This document shows positions 33,173-44,922 of a stretch of 64,000 nt of DNA, in pieces. The notes beneath the pieces are model-generated. The model did no database searches. It had not been told where the DNA came from and saw only the letters and a list, made by a program, of their open reading frames with translations. Source of the DNA: Galeruca laticollis (Eukaryota > Arthropoda > Insecta > Coleoptera > Chrysomelidae). Every line of letters starts with the position of its first letter. The stretch's first letter is position 1. The stretch covers positions 43,330,951 to 43,394,950 of the forward strand of contig OY998178.1 of assembly GCA_963921935.1 (NCBI GenBank). Direction: 5' to 3'. Both the position numbers and the translations under genes were made by a program.

Positions 33173-33640
33173 ATGCCAGCCCCTCTAGAGCGTGTTATTC
33201 CCAATTGCTTCAACCAAGATCAAGATGCTGCAAGGTAGGTTATAAATATCATAATTAAAATGAGTAACTTATATTAATAGTTTACAGGTATTTTATTCCC
33301 GCAGAAGAGCATATAAAAAATATTTGGTTGGAACGAATCAATAATCCCAGTTTATTTAACTAGCCAAGAAGCATTTTAAGGGGGAAAGTAGTTTGTGGTA
33401 ATCATTTTTTGGATGCATGTGAAGAAGGGGGAAAACAAAAAAAATCTGCACTTCCCGTTTTAAATTTACCTGGTAAGCATTTTATTATAGTACTATCAGG
33501 TTTGAACTACTATGTATATTGTTTTTGTAGATTTCATTGCTGGGGATAACTTAGAAGAAAGTTGCCTTTCCTTTCCACTTAAACCACAAAATGAGCTTGC
33601 AACTCCTGCAAAAATAAAAAGTATGACATTAATTATAAAA
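33173..33640 (+). pseudogene. THAP-domain-like exons (degenerate)
   Basis: ATG at 33173 gives MPAPLERVIPNC. GTAGGT at 33235 and TTTACAG ending 33287 bound a 53-bp intron. The next exon reads YFIPAEEHIKNIWLERINNP, a stop, then VVCGNHFLDAC with C-x2-H, and LPVLNLP before a second intron (GTAAGC at 33473 to TTGTAG ending 33530). The third exon starts DFIAGDNLEES. The C...C-x2-H spacing and the WLERI helix are THAP-like. THAP domains are found in P elements and in several host and transposon proteins. Confidence 0.55.
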
Positions 33641-33649
33641 TCTGTTAGA

Positions 33650-34600
33650 TATGTATGTAGTACGATTTTTCTTATGATTATACTCTAAACTAAATTTGAA
33701 CTAAGTTGTTGCAACCTTTCCCCATTCTTAGAAATTATAAATCAATCGAATTTAAATTTTCCGCCATATCACACAATTTGAATTTACCACCATTTAAAAG
33801 CTAGAATTGACGACAGAACCCTTCTTCTAGTTTTTGGTGACAAATAAAGATGGCAGCACATCTGTCGAGGCATTTTTTGTCAGTGAGTTGCCCGTCTTAC
33901 CTCTATTATTTGTCTGTGGTCTTATTCAACAAATGAAGTGTAAATGTCTTTCAAACTGACTTTAACCATTGATTTATTATTCGTTGAATTAACACAACAA
34001 ATATAATTATTTTAACGTTGGCTGCAATTAAATTACAACAACTGACTTCATAATATGTTTAGAGAAAGATAGTTTGATGCACAATGTATATATGATAGAA
34101 AATTATAAACAATCATTAAGTTTCGCGGTCGTCTCGTAGGTAGCAAAATAGATTATAGGTTAGCTGTCACTTGCTTGACATCACTGAAATCAGTATTTCA
34201 AATTTTATATAAATGTTTTTAAATAATTGCTGCAATTAATTCGAAAACGGTGTAAAGACTCTCCTTTATTCCATCTTTAAACATGGTCAATACGTCCTGT
34301 CACTGTATATGCGTCACGTTCTGGGTTTACAAAATCTACTATTATTGTATATCTTTAAATTTGAATTTAAAATTTAAAAAATTAGACAATTTTGATAGTT
34401 AACAATTATTTCTAATAGTGTATTTTCTTACTTTTTTATTAAAAAGTGTCATAAAGTACACTTATTCTGCACTTCTGGCTGTAACAATTAATATTCAACT
34501 TCTACTCTGCGCAGTGCAGCAGGTGTACAAAACGGAACACGCCTATTTTCTCTTTCTGTCAAATGAACCGTGATATTTTGAGGGCGCCACAAGTATTCAT
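33650..34600. other. Non-coding part of the 3.3-kb insertion
   Basis: No ORF of interest and no repeat recognised. Confidence 0.4.
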
Positions 34601-34711
34601 TCATTAACAAGGTCGAGAATGAATATTCTTGCACTAGTGCTAGAATGAAGCTATTCCATAATCAAAAACTACGTCGGAATATAGAAATTCTACAATAGTC
34701 GTAGAAAAAGA

Positions 34712-36513
34712 GTATTCTCACCGTAAATATTATTTTCAACGAGTATCTTATCAAGCCCACGACCCTCATTCAACTGTCCCAAACAACGTAAGAAATTTTT
34801 CTGTAAGTGAAATGGACAAACTCGCAATACCATAGAATTAAATTCATTACTACTCAACTGAATTTCTTTAGCTATAAGGTATATGGCCATGTCACAGGAA
34901 AGAATAGCTACTTCATGATTCAAAAATGAACATAAGTCAACATAGTTTTTCATGGAAGTGTATAAAACGTCTCTTGAAGTAGGTGGATGGGGAATGACCA
35001 TGCAAAATCCAATTGTAGTTACAATTTTGTCTTCGGTGAAGAGAATTTGTTGAAATGGATTCCATCCCGGTATGCTATTAGTGGTTCTTCTGAGGAAATT
35101 GGTGGTAGATTTGTCGTACTCCAATCTGCATAACACCCACAACAAATTTTCGTGTTGAGCATCACTCAACTGGTGGTTCAATAAGCTGCTGGTATCCAAA
35201 TAATTAGAAATGTGAACATTTCTTTTTTCAAAATGACAATGACATATCTCTTAGCATCTTAACATTTTTGAACCGTCGTTGTCATCCGTTTCAATTGGTT
35301 TCGGTCCAGTAATATGTGCAGTGTTCTTGTGACATCACCCTTTTGTTGATACACAACCATGGCTGTATGGCGCGCATAATTTTTGCCACTTATTGTCTCC
35401 TCATTAAAGTCATTGTTGTCCACAGCTGCATGAAGAAACAATTATTGGTCGCGTACAATATTTTTCAGTATGATTACTTTTTCATCGATATTATCAGGTA
35501 AAATTTACTTCAAAATATCAGCGCCTACGGCCTTCATTGCTTTGTAACTGACACAGTGTCCAAGGTTGTTCAACATTAATAGAATATGTTTAGATCTAGT
35601 CAAGTGATGAATAGATTCAGCTAGAGCAATATGTTTAGGTGTCATCCTGTTAGTTACACTGACATATACGTCACTAAACACCACTAATGCTTTATGGAGC
35701 ATATTACCTAACCATTTTGATGTGAATGTGCATTTCTTCAAGGCATCTTCTATGAGAATATCATCACACAACTTATCCTTTAGTATTAGTTTAGTAGTTG
35801 ATAGTTCCTCCCGTAATTATTTAGACGATTTTGCTACAGTCTACTTCGTTTAATGAAATTCCTGCCATAAAAACCAAAGAAGATTGCTTCTTTTCAGTTG
35901 GATCTGAGAATAAAGCCTTGTTACCAAATTTATCGATCACGATCGTTTTGAGATCACGATTAGAGATAACTACATCATCTACTTCAGCGAGTATAGTAAT
36001 GCGTTGAGTCAATTATGTTAATTCAAAGGCGGTCGTTGAAACTCTGTCTTTTATACCCGCCATTAATTTTTCAAACGCAGCTAGTAACTGCTCTTAACTG
36101 ATGTTTGTTGTTGGTCGACCTCTTTCGTTACTCGAAGATCTTGGTAATGAAACGTGATTCCTATAGCACGATTTGTGATATTGGAAGTTTTTGCCTAACA
36201 AATCTTCCAGTGTTTCATAGATACAAATTTTGGTGAGAATTTCATCTAGTTGTCGACGTGAAGCATTTAAAATCAGCGTAGCTCCTGAAATCTCAGTTAG
36301 AAGACAAAGTCTAGTAATTTTATTTTTCGTCGCACGACCACAAATGAAACAACACGAGTCACTCAACGACTCACTGCTCCTTCTTTTTGACTTGCGGCTC
36401 GTTTCAGTTGATGGGCCAGCTACGCCGTGAGTTGATGACGAATCACTTTCTTCCAGCGATTTATACAGTGCTATTTCACGACGACGAATTTCTACGCTGA
36501 TATAGATGGCCAT
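34712..36513 (-). pseudogene. Unassigned transposon gene, N-terminal half
   Basis: The start MAIYISVEIRRREIALY is followed by an acidic/Ser-rich stretch and a zinc-binding-like region CCFICGRATKN...YHKSCYRNH (about 36400-36140). Further pieces in other frames carry SNRDLKTIVIDKFGNKALF (35821-36012), SKWLGNMLHKALVVFSDVYV (35505-35771), AVDNNDFNEETISGKNYARH (35259-35441) and PHPPTSRDVLYTSM with SCDMAIYLIAKEIQL and CPFHLQKNFLRCLGQL (34712-35199). The D-N-N-D-F...G-K-N box recurs in multi-copy proteins of many animals as I recall, but no enzyme class is assigned. Stops and shifts separate the pieces; introns are also possible. Confidence 0.6.
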
Positions 36514-38358
36514 GCAACTTTTATGCCATGAGAAGTGTTGTTCATCAACATTCGGATCAAACTACTTCTGAAACTTGTCTCCAATTTCGTCGATTTGCTG
36601 CATTTTGAATAGTTTCAAATGACTTTTTTTCGTTCATTTGCCAGTTTACCCTGTAAATCACAAAATAATCATAATTTTTCATTCCGTTTTTTTCTTTTCA
36701 AATTTATTAATTGTAGCGACATTTCTTCACTTCACAAAACTACATGAATCACACAATTTGGAGCACTGCTATTATAAGAATTGAAATATGTACTTGTAAT
36801 AATAATCGACGCGTATGGGAATAACGTTCAGCTATAACTGAAGCGCCAGAAACGGTTTGAGAACAGCACGTCCCGCTCCAAAACTCGACAGCAGGTATGT
36901 GTCGCTGAGGAGGGGGTTTACAATACAACTGACACCTGGCTTGTCTGGCAACCTTGAATCAACGTATGTCTTACAAATACATTCCAGTCGAGAAATAACG
37001 GTCAACAGTTTTTGGATTCTGTACAACGTTCGTTCTCACAGCTACGAGGATGGAATCGAAAACTCCTATTATAGGGCCGAAAAATAACTGGACCACAATT
37101 CCGTCCGGCAAACTCCACAATATTGTTTTCTAACTCTTCCTGAACTCAAATCATCAATCAGAACGTGTTCATCGGTTTTTGCAAACTGAATGTGTCTCAG
37201 CGTCTGCATTAAATATATAACAATGATAATGTATACTCAATAAATTATAGAAAATATAGTAAACAATACACTTAATTACTTAACTGCTATAAACAACATA
37301 ATATACCGGGTGGCCCACCACATTCGCCTCGGTATTTCTACGAGAAATGAAGAGAGTTAGGGGAAAACATTTAGCACAGTCATATGTGGGTCCATGATGA
37401 GCATATTCCAAAATTATTTTGAAATATATAGGGTGATTCCCAAAAAATAACATACCAAAGTTATATTTTTTCCTATGGAACACCCTATATTTTTCATATT
37501 CTTAGATACTATAGACAAAATAAAGGTGAAATACTATTATATTTCCCATACTTAAAACTGACCGTTTCTGAGAAATTTATAAATACAGACCATAATTTGA
37601 AAATTGTTTTCACCCTGTAACGTATAACGAGCTGCTCGTGATTAAATGTACTGCTTAGCTCAAAGGTTAAAGTTAACTACTACATGAAATTTCTAATACA
37701 ATATTGTACAGAGTGGCGAAAAAAATTGCCTCAAAATTTGGACACACATTTAATCAAATAACTTCTTAAAGTTGAATGGAACACCCCGTATTTGGTGGCG
37801 TAATTTGACGCAGAATTAGATTCTCTTCAAAACTACATTATGGTTCCCTATACATATCTCTTCCGCTTCTTACAAAAAAGGCGTTTTAATATCTTACTTA
37901 TGAGTAATTTTTTTATCTTAAAAAAGCGTTTTAAAAACCTTTTTATTAAGAAATACGTAGACGCTAGAAGCACAAGTTTAAATTTTTGGAAATACGGTGT
38001 ATCTAAGGTAAAATGTAGGCAAATGTAAAAACTCAAATTTATTGCCATTTCTGAAATATTAAAGCATTCTTCAAAATAAGAAGATGCACGTGTCTTAAAT
38101 ATTGAGGCGAAATATGTTGAATTCGCTTCATATTGAAATAAATACCAAAATTACAATATGGGGTCAATAAAAACATACATTTACGATTTCCTATGAAACT
38201 TGTTATACTATTTTTTCAATAATAGTAGGCTCTTGCCTAGATGACGTTAATTATTATTATGAAACAAAAAGTATTTGACAGTGACACAACTTGTTAATCA
38301 AACCCTTATCATTGTTTTAACTAGTTCAAGATTATTGTCTTTTTGAAATATTGTAAAA

Positions 38359-39386
38359 TGAGAACTTATCCCCAGGATTAACGAATTGATATGATTTTGA
38401 TAATCGGTGAGTGTGAAGAAAACTGTTTATTAGCGTCAAGAGTATATGCCCAAAGGTATCCTAACAGGAGTCATCCTAACAAGCGTTCATTGGAAAAGTT
38501 GTTGCAGATTTTCCGAACAACAGGCAGTGTATCTTATAATATGCAAGAACGGCAAAAACCGGTTACTGGAAATGAGAAAAATGAATATTTAGTGATGTTA
38601 TCTCTAGTTGAACACCTCTACACAAGTCAGCGAAAAATATGTGAAACAACTGGAATAAGCAGACAGAGTATCCAAAGATTAGTTAAAAAGTACAAATTCC
38701 ACCCGTATCGCATTCAACTAAATCAACAGCTTTTTGAAGAAGATTATGATCGACGACTGAATTTTTGTTTGAGGGTTTTAGAAAAGTTTGGTGATGAAGA
38801 AATTTTTTTTGATTATGTGTTTTTTTCCGATGGGTTAACTTTTCATAACAACGGATTAGTTAACAGACATAACTTTCACTATTACAGTGACGAAAAATCT
38901 AATATTTTTAAAACCCTTGATCACCAGCACATATGGTCTGTTAATGTGTGGGATGGAATAATTGGAACGCAAGTAGTAGGTCCTTACTTTTTTGATGGTC
39001 ACTTAAACGGCGAAATGTTTCTCGGATTTATTAGAGATATTTTGCCTGTGCTGTTGGGAAGTATACCTATTAATATTCGTCAACGGATGTGGATGCAGCT
39101 AGATGGTGCTCCTGCATACTTTGATAGACATGTTAGAAACGAGTTAGATCGACAATATGCAAATAGATGGATAGGATGAGGAGGTCCACAGAACTGGCCA
39201 GCCAGATCTCCGTACTATTTTTTACGGGGATATATCAAAAATATTGTTCACGATACACCGCCAACGACACCTCAGGATATGAAAGTACGAATAAGAAATG
39301 TGTTTAATTCCATACCGCAAAATATGTTATCCAGAGTTCAGCACTCATTTCAAGAGCATCGAGCATTTATTAAAATAATAGACTAA
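38359..39386 (+). pseudogene. DDE_3 transposase of mariner B (two stops, third catalytic residue deleted)
   Basis: The frame starts MRTYPQD, with a stop before RIDMILIIGECEENCLLAS. The N-terminal region (AQRYPNRSHPNKRSLEKLL) and helix-turn-helix (TTGISRQSIQRLVKKYKFHP) are intact. The catalytic core has VFFSDGLTFHNNG (first Asp) and QLDGAPAYFDRHVRNELD (second Asp). A TGA at 39177-39179 interrupts NRWIG. The third acidic residue, expected after PARSP, is missing: the sequence passes directly from ARSP to YYFLRGYIK. It ends at TAA 39384-39386. Confidence 0.86.
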
Positions 39387-39628
39387 TTTTTCGATAAAAT
39401 GACTTCAAAAATGCTTTTTTGCTTTTCATTACAATACAGTGTGTTTCATCTTTAAGATAAATAAAATACCTAAAGTAAAATATAAAAACGCCTTTTTTGT
39501 AAAAATCGGAAGAGATAGGTATAGGAAACCCTAAGGTAGTTTTGAAGGGAATCTAATTCTGCGTCAAATGACGCCACTAAATTCCATAAGTTCCATTCAA
39601 CTTTGATAAGTTATTTGATTAAATGTGT

Positions 39629-41386
39629 TGTAACCTTACCTTGTTGTTGTTATTCCAAGAAGTGAGGTTACATTGCCAAAGGTTCGCTTTTCGCCGGAGA
39701 GCATAAGGTCATGAGTTAGTGAGGAATATTTGAAAGCTTGTCCTTTATTATTTTTTAAGGCGCCACTTGATTAGTAGGACATTCAAGAAATTTACTGATT
39801 AACCAAGGAACCAATAATGAACAAAAAATTAGCTATTATAACTTTTCAAATATGTTATTTATATCGTTTTGCTTTTACGTTTGTGAATCAAATAAAGCAC
39901 TTCGTTGCCAATGAAACAGTTTAATTAAATGGATGGTACCTTGAACATATGTTGTAATAACCTGTCTCAAAAATATGAGGTGATCAACTCTATTTATGAA
40001 ATGATAATCAGTTATCAATGATTAGTTAATTTAAAATGTTTAATAATTTCTAATGTTATCAACTAACTGAGATCAAAATATACAATACACTAAATCTTTA
40101 GTACCACGTAAATGGTATACCAGTTACGGCTTTACAACAGTAATAATTAACCATATACATACAAGTAGGTCAAAAGTATCTCTAATATAATAAGATTAAA
40201 CTGAAATATAATTTCAGTGCGATATACAATAACAAAGTTGATATTTCAACTCTAAAGAATTGAAAGAATGTAATGTTAAAATTATGAATTTGATAGACTT
40301 CTTAATAGAACGTCAAATTACTAAACAGTAGAATATAAAAGTTAATGTGTGATTCAACGTTAAAAAATGAAGTTATAAAACGAATAATGTGCTGAAAGTT
40401 CAGATAAAAACAAATAAAACTTTAAATGTTACTTGCGGTTAGTGTCCAAACTATTAGACGTCAATTGGCTTAATTGACAAGCAACATCTGACTTATGGAA
40501 CAAGATTCAGCCATGCGGTTAATAATCGATGAAATTATTCGGAAGTCGTCACCAACAAACATAAGTCCAGCTTTGTCCTTTGAACTGGAAACGCCGTTAG
40601 AAGCTCTTGTCGCTCTATAACGTTAATCGTAATCCGATGTACGAAACATCTCAACAACCCTGGACGGAGAACTTTGGTCTGTCAGCTATCCCTACGAGAA
40701 TATATACCATACAGGAAGCTTCTTAAAATCTGTTCTTGATCATCCTATCATTGATAACCATCACCCATAAAAACTATCAAACCATCAATTGGCAAAAAAA
40801 TATTGTGAAAACTGCTTGTAAAAACTATGCAGTATAGAAAGAAACCCTAAAAAGGAATTGGGGGTTATAGCCGTAAAAATATATACAAGATGAAAGCTTA
40901 CCTTGTTACCAAGGGTTTTTCACCACTATAGTTCCCAAAATATATGAATTAAACCATGTGCCACCGGCCATTTTATATACTTACGACTTGTCCTCATCGA
41001 TACTCCGACTTAACCATTTGACAAGTATGAGACAAGTGCTTTCAACAGCTTCCCTTTACTTTACAATTGACATCAGCGAACAGTGTTACCAACGGCAGTC
41101 AAATAAAATCCCCACATAAAAGAATAAAATACTCATGGATTGGTTAAATCACATGAAGAATATTAATAAAAATATTGCTCTAAACACCCATTTAATTATT
41201 TACATCCCGTTATTCCAGGATATGCTTAAATAATTTTGAAACCCAAGTTAATTCCGTTATGCAACCAACTATACAGAAATGTGTATAAAGTTGCATACTC
41301 AGTGGGTGGCTTAATTGAATTAACGTACCTCCGTGAATTACTCATAATACAATACAAAAAAAGCATCGTATTTTTATCATGCTACA
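39629..41386. mobile_element. Solo LTR (~1.76 kb) in the right TIR of mariner B
   Basis: The insert starts TGTAACC and ends TGCTACA (TG...CA). GTGT is duplicated at 39625-39628 and 41387-41390, and the mariner TIR is restored exactly when the insert and one GTGT are removed. No coding sequence or internal long repeat is seen. A 4-bp TSD fits an LTR retrotransposon of Gypsy type. The orientation is unknown. Confidence 0.75.
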
Positions 41387-41800
41387 GTGTGTCCAAATTT
41401 TGAGGCAATTTTTTTCACCACTCTATATAATATTGCATTAATAATTTCATGTAGTAGTTAACTTTAACCTTTGAGCTAGGCAGTACATTTGATCACGAGC
41501 AGCTTGTTATACGTTACAGGGTGACAACAATTATCAAATTATGGTCTGTATTTTGAAATTTCTCAAAATTTCACCTTTATTTTGTCTATAGTATCTAAAA
41601 ATATAAACAAGTATAGGGTGTTCCATAAGAAAAAATTTAACTTTGGTATGGTATTTTTTTGGGGATCACCCTATATATTTCAAATTAATTTTGGAATATG
41701 CTCCTCATGGACCCACATATGACTGTGCTAAATGTTTTCCCCTAACTCTCTTCATTTCTCGTAGAAATACCGAGGCGAATGTGGTGGTCCACCCGGTATA

Positions 41801-42559
41801 TAGACAAATATGTGAATAATATGTTTCTACATTATAAGTATAAAGCTACTTGTATTTGTTTATGAAAAACCAGGATTTTTTGACATAATCAGGTATTATT
41901 TTAACATATCGGGTACGACTCATTTAGAGTAGAAAACTTTTGTTTGCTATAAATAATTGATATAATCAGATAAGTTTATAAAAAGGACATTTTCATCATT
42001 TCTAAATTCATCAGTTTGAAAATATTACAAAACAACCTTTTTATAAACTCGTCAGAGTTCCTAAACACAAATTATTATTTAATCGAATCAGTTCGCCTTT
42101 AGTCGGATGCATTTTAGTGATCACCGCCACAAAAGCGTTAGAGCAATATGCAGTGCTCAAATTCGTTGCTATGGGAAGCAGATTTAAAGTTCATTATCCC
42201 GTTAATGTTTGAAGTATAAAGCTTTGAAAATACTATTATAGGTACTAGAAACCTTAATCAAAGAGTTGATTGCGAAACAGATGATGAATAATCAATATGC
42301 ATTAGTTTTTATACGATCGGTATAATAAAACACTCTAAACAGTTAAATTTCTACTTTCTATAAATATATTGTCAATTGTATAGAAGATAATATAATAATA
42401 ATAATCATTATCGCCAACCGTCAGTAAAGCCGTAAATTATCAAATTGATTTCCGGAAGTAAACAAACACTTTATTTTACCGTAAAATAAAGTACTTTACC
42501 TGCCCCTTCTTCCTATATTACTGCTCGATAATAGTTTTCTTGTGATCCATTCATAACAA
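41801..42559. other. Non-coding stretch
   Basis: It contains the second copy of the dispersed repeat (about 42010-42150), and a palindrome ACTTTATTTTACCGTAAAATAAAGT-like around 42468-42492 that may be the left hairpin of the following Crypton. Confidence 0.45.
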
Positions 42560-43532
42560 ATTATAGAAAATATTCAGTGCATGCCTCCTGAAATTAGAGA
42601 CGTCTTTAGAACTTCTGCCAGAAAAATCCAAAGAGAAGTACAATCGCCACTACGACATTTTTATGGAGTGGTGCAATAGACACAAAGTTAGGAAATACAG
42701 TGAAAACGTGTTAATGGAATATTTTTCCGTTTTATCAAAGAAGTATTGTTCCTCTTCAATGTGGTCCTATTATTCCATGCTTAAATCAACCATTTCAGTG
42801 AAGAAAGACGTCAACATAGGTGAGTATATAAAACTTACAGCTTTTTTAAAACAAAAAGCGAGGAATCATGTTCCAAAGAAATCCAAAACTCTTTCACAAA
42901 TTTTTACTATATGCACCGGACGAAATCTACTTGATGATGAAGGTAATTTGTACAAACTTTTAAAAACCAAAATGATACAATGTACAAGTATGTGACATAG
43001 AGCACAAAGAAAGAATTCTGGTTGTTCATATACCGAAAAGACCAACAAGCCTTTTTTATTTGTAGTCACAGAAGAATTTGAATAAAAAGTAAAATCCATA
43101 GAATTATTTAATAAATATTTCTCTCTGCGTCCTAAGCACACGTCTCACGATCAATTTTTCCTAACCTACAGGAACGGTAAATGTACTGTTCAGCCAAATG
43201 GAATTCATACTATCGGAAGTGTTCCAAGCAAAATTGCCAAATATCTGTTTCTGCCAGAACCATCAATTTACACGGGACATTGTTTCCGTCGAACATCCGC
43301 CACTCTCTTTGCCAACGTAGGCGGAAGTAAAGAAAATTTCAAACGCCACGGAGGGTGGAAAAGTGACGCTATAGCAGAGTCCTATGTTGAAGAATCGGTG
43401 CTCAATGAAACAAAAATTGCGAAGAGAATTTTAGGCGATGATCCAACTGACAACACAGCTATCACCAATTCTAAAAGAGAAGATTTGCACATTCTCAATA
43501 TAGATAATAACCCTCAAACGTTTTTGGTTTGA
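42560..43532 (+). pseudogene. Crypton tyrosine recombinase (broken), second locus
   Basis: The first part, in another frame, gives LELLPEKSKEKYNRHYDIF, then MEWCNRHKVRKYSENVL and LTAFLKQKARNHVPKKSKT, the N-terminal DNA-binding region. The segment that should hold the Arg I motif (G-A-C-R) is not recognisable near 42900-42990. After stops at 42993 and 43083 the catalytic domain is clean: FSLRPKHTSHDQFF, GHCFRRTSATLFANVGG (His-x-x-Arg) and HGGWKSDAIAESYVEES (Trp, Tyr). It ends at 43530-43532. TTATCGCC near 42405 and GGCGATAA near 43697 may be short inverted ends. Confidence 0.82.
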
Positions 43533-44221
43533 ACTCCTTCCACTTCAGGTATTAATTTTTATAATGCTTCACGTTGTATGTTCAATTTCAATATAACAAA
43601 TGATAAGTAGATTTGTTCTAAATTTGCTGTTAACTTTGTCATAATAAAATGCAATGAGTGATATCTCAGTTTTTTATATTCTGAATTATTAACAGTCGGC
43701 GATAAAATTTTGTATGCACCACGTCAGTAAACTCGTCTGTTATTCGCCTCGCTCGCTTCGCTTGCTCGTTTCATAATTTCAGACTCGTTCGATAAAGAAT
43801 CACTTTACTGCCTTGGTACAGAAATTACTATTATTTGACTTAGTTACAGTTACAATAATTACAATATACCTTCAAAAAGATACAAGCATAATAAATATAA
43901 ATTAAGTAAATAACTTGTCACCCATTTGCATGGCAAAAGAGCGTACATTCACAAAAAGCCAGACGTGTGCGTGAATGTGGTAGTTCATTTATCATAAAAA
44001 ATAGTTGTATAGAATTTAAAAAGTCATCATTTACAAAGACATTTTAAATATATGGGAACATTTCAAAGAATTGAAACATGAGTTATAACGTATAGAATAC
44101 AAAACACACAACGACAACAAAAACATAAGCAAAATCATTCAAAATTATTTAGGTTTAACAAATCACGATAAAATTGACAGACTATAAATATGTTTCATTT
44201 CGTGGAGAAATGAAGTTTTGT

Positions 44222-44918
44222 ATTCTATCGGCCGGAAAAGATAGGATCCAGTTTTTTTTTTAATAAACTTGAAGACTTATTTTTTTCCAAATCAGACGGT
44301 AATTTATTATATAAGTTTGGAGCCAGGTATGTGAAGCTTTTTTTACCTATAGTTTTTTTCATTAAGGGTATTACGGCTGTACTTTCCGTATATCTGTTTG
44401 GATAGCTTTCTTGAATTGCCTTTAGAGTGGCTTTGTCTTCATGTTGCTTTAGTAAAATGACTAACATATAATTGGCAGATGTTAAGTACTCCAGTTTCTT
44501 GGTAGAGCTCAGTTGTAGGGTGGGTTATGGGTTTGAGAAATAAAACTTTGAATATACTTTTCTCAACTTTTTGTAGGTAGGTAATTTTTTTATTAAATAG
44601 TTTATTTGGTAAATGGGAATCAAGGAAAATTCCGAGATATTTAATTTTATTTGATGTTTTGATATGAAACATTTCTCTTGTGGATACAGTAATAGATATT
44701 TGTTCAAATGGTGGCAAACCGGTGCTGTATGAAGTAAACGGTAAAAAAAGGTTTTTTTATAGTTTATTGTAAGTAGTCTGCTCTCAAAAAAATCAACTAT
44801 TTTAACAAAATGGATATCAATATCATTCTTGAGAGCCAACCAATTGTCATTTTTATAGAATACAGCGGTGTCATCAGCATAGCTCACAATTTCTCCTTTT
44901 GTGGCATTAAGGTATAGT
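44222..44918 (-). pseudogene. LINE reverse transcriptase, second half
   Basis: After piggyBac 3 the frame resumes with LNATKGEIVSYADDTAVF, the RT active-site box. Then come FFESRLLTINYKKT, SNKIKYLGIFLDSHL (thumb region) and HEDKATLKAIQESYP...FTYLAPNLYNKLP, the C-terminal tail typical of CR1/Rex/L2-like LINEs. Two or three frameshifts split it (near 44700 and 44450). The stop is at about 44225. Confidence 0.8.
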
Positions 44919-44922
44919 TTAA

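Larger units (their letters stand above)
31404..34711. mobile_element. 3.3-kb insertion with hairpin end and 5-bp TSD, inside the unassigned gene
   Basis: AGTAT lies at both junctions (31397-31401 area and 34712-34716), and the interrupted frame (NNIYGEN) continues across. The left end has a hairpin, with AAAATTCTACACGAGTAGAAA inverted against TTTCTACGAGTGTAGAATTTT (about 31416-31459). This is followed by CTTTTTCTACGACTAT, which recurs inverted at the right end (ATAGTCGTAGAAAAAG, ending 34711). It holds a Crypton recombinase remnant, THAP-like exons and a PLE-like inverted pair. The architecture matches the Crypton at 23933. Confidence 0.65.
26674..37202 (-). mobile_element. ~10.5-kb transposon with ~190-bp TIRs and an unassigned large gene
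   Basis: The left end (CGCTGAGAAACATT at 26674) and right end (AATGTGTCTCAGCG ending 37202) begin inverted repeats that match over about 190 bp. Shared blocks include ATTGATGATT, ACAATATTGTGGAG, GCCGGACGGAATTGTGG and TTTCGGCCCTATA. On the left the match fades just before the mariner inserted at 26907. The gene inside runs on the minus strand. Subtracting nested insertions leaves roughly 4 kb. The TSD is not clear. Superfamily not assigned. Confidence 0.65.
37304..41798 (+). mobile_element. Tc1/mariner-type element B with ~0.58-kb TIRs, TA target
   Basis: TA lies at 37302-37303 and 41799-41800. Ends TACCGGGTGG(C/T)CCACC are inverted. The left TIR runs to about 37890. The right TIR is the reverse of 41798 back to 41387 and then 39628 back to about 39480, because a solo LTR splits it. 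Excluding the LTR and one TSD copy the element is about 2.7 kb, similar to element A but with unrelated TIR sequence. Confidence 0.93.
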
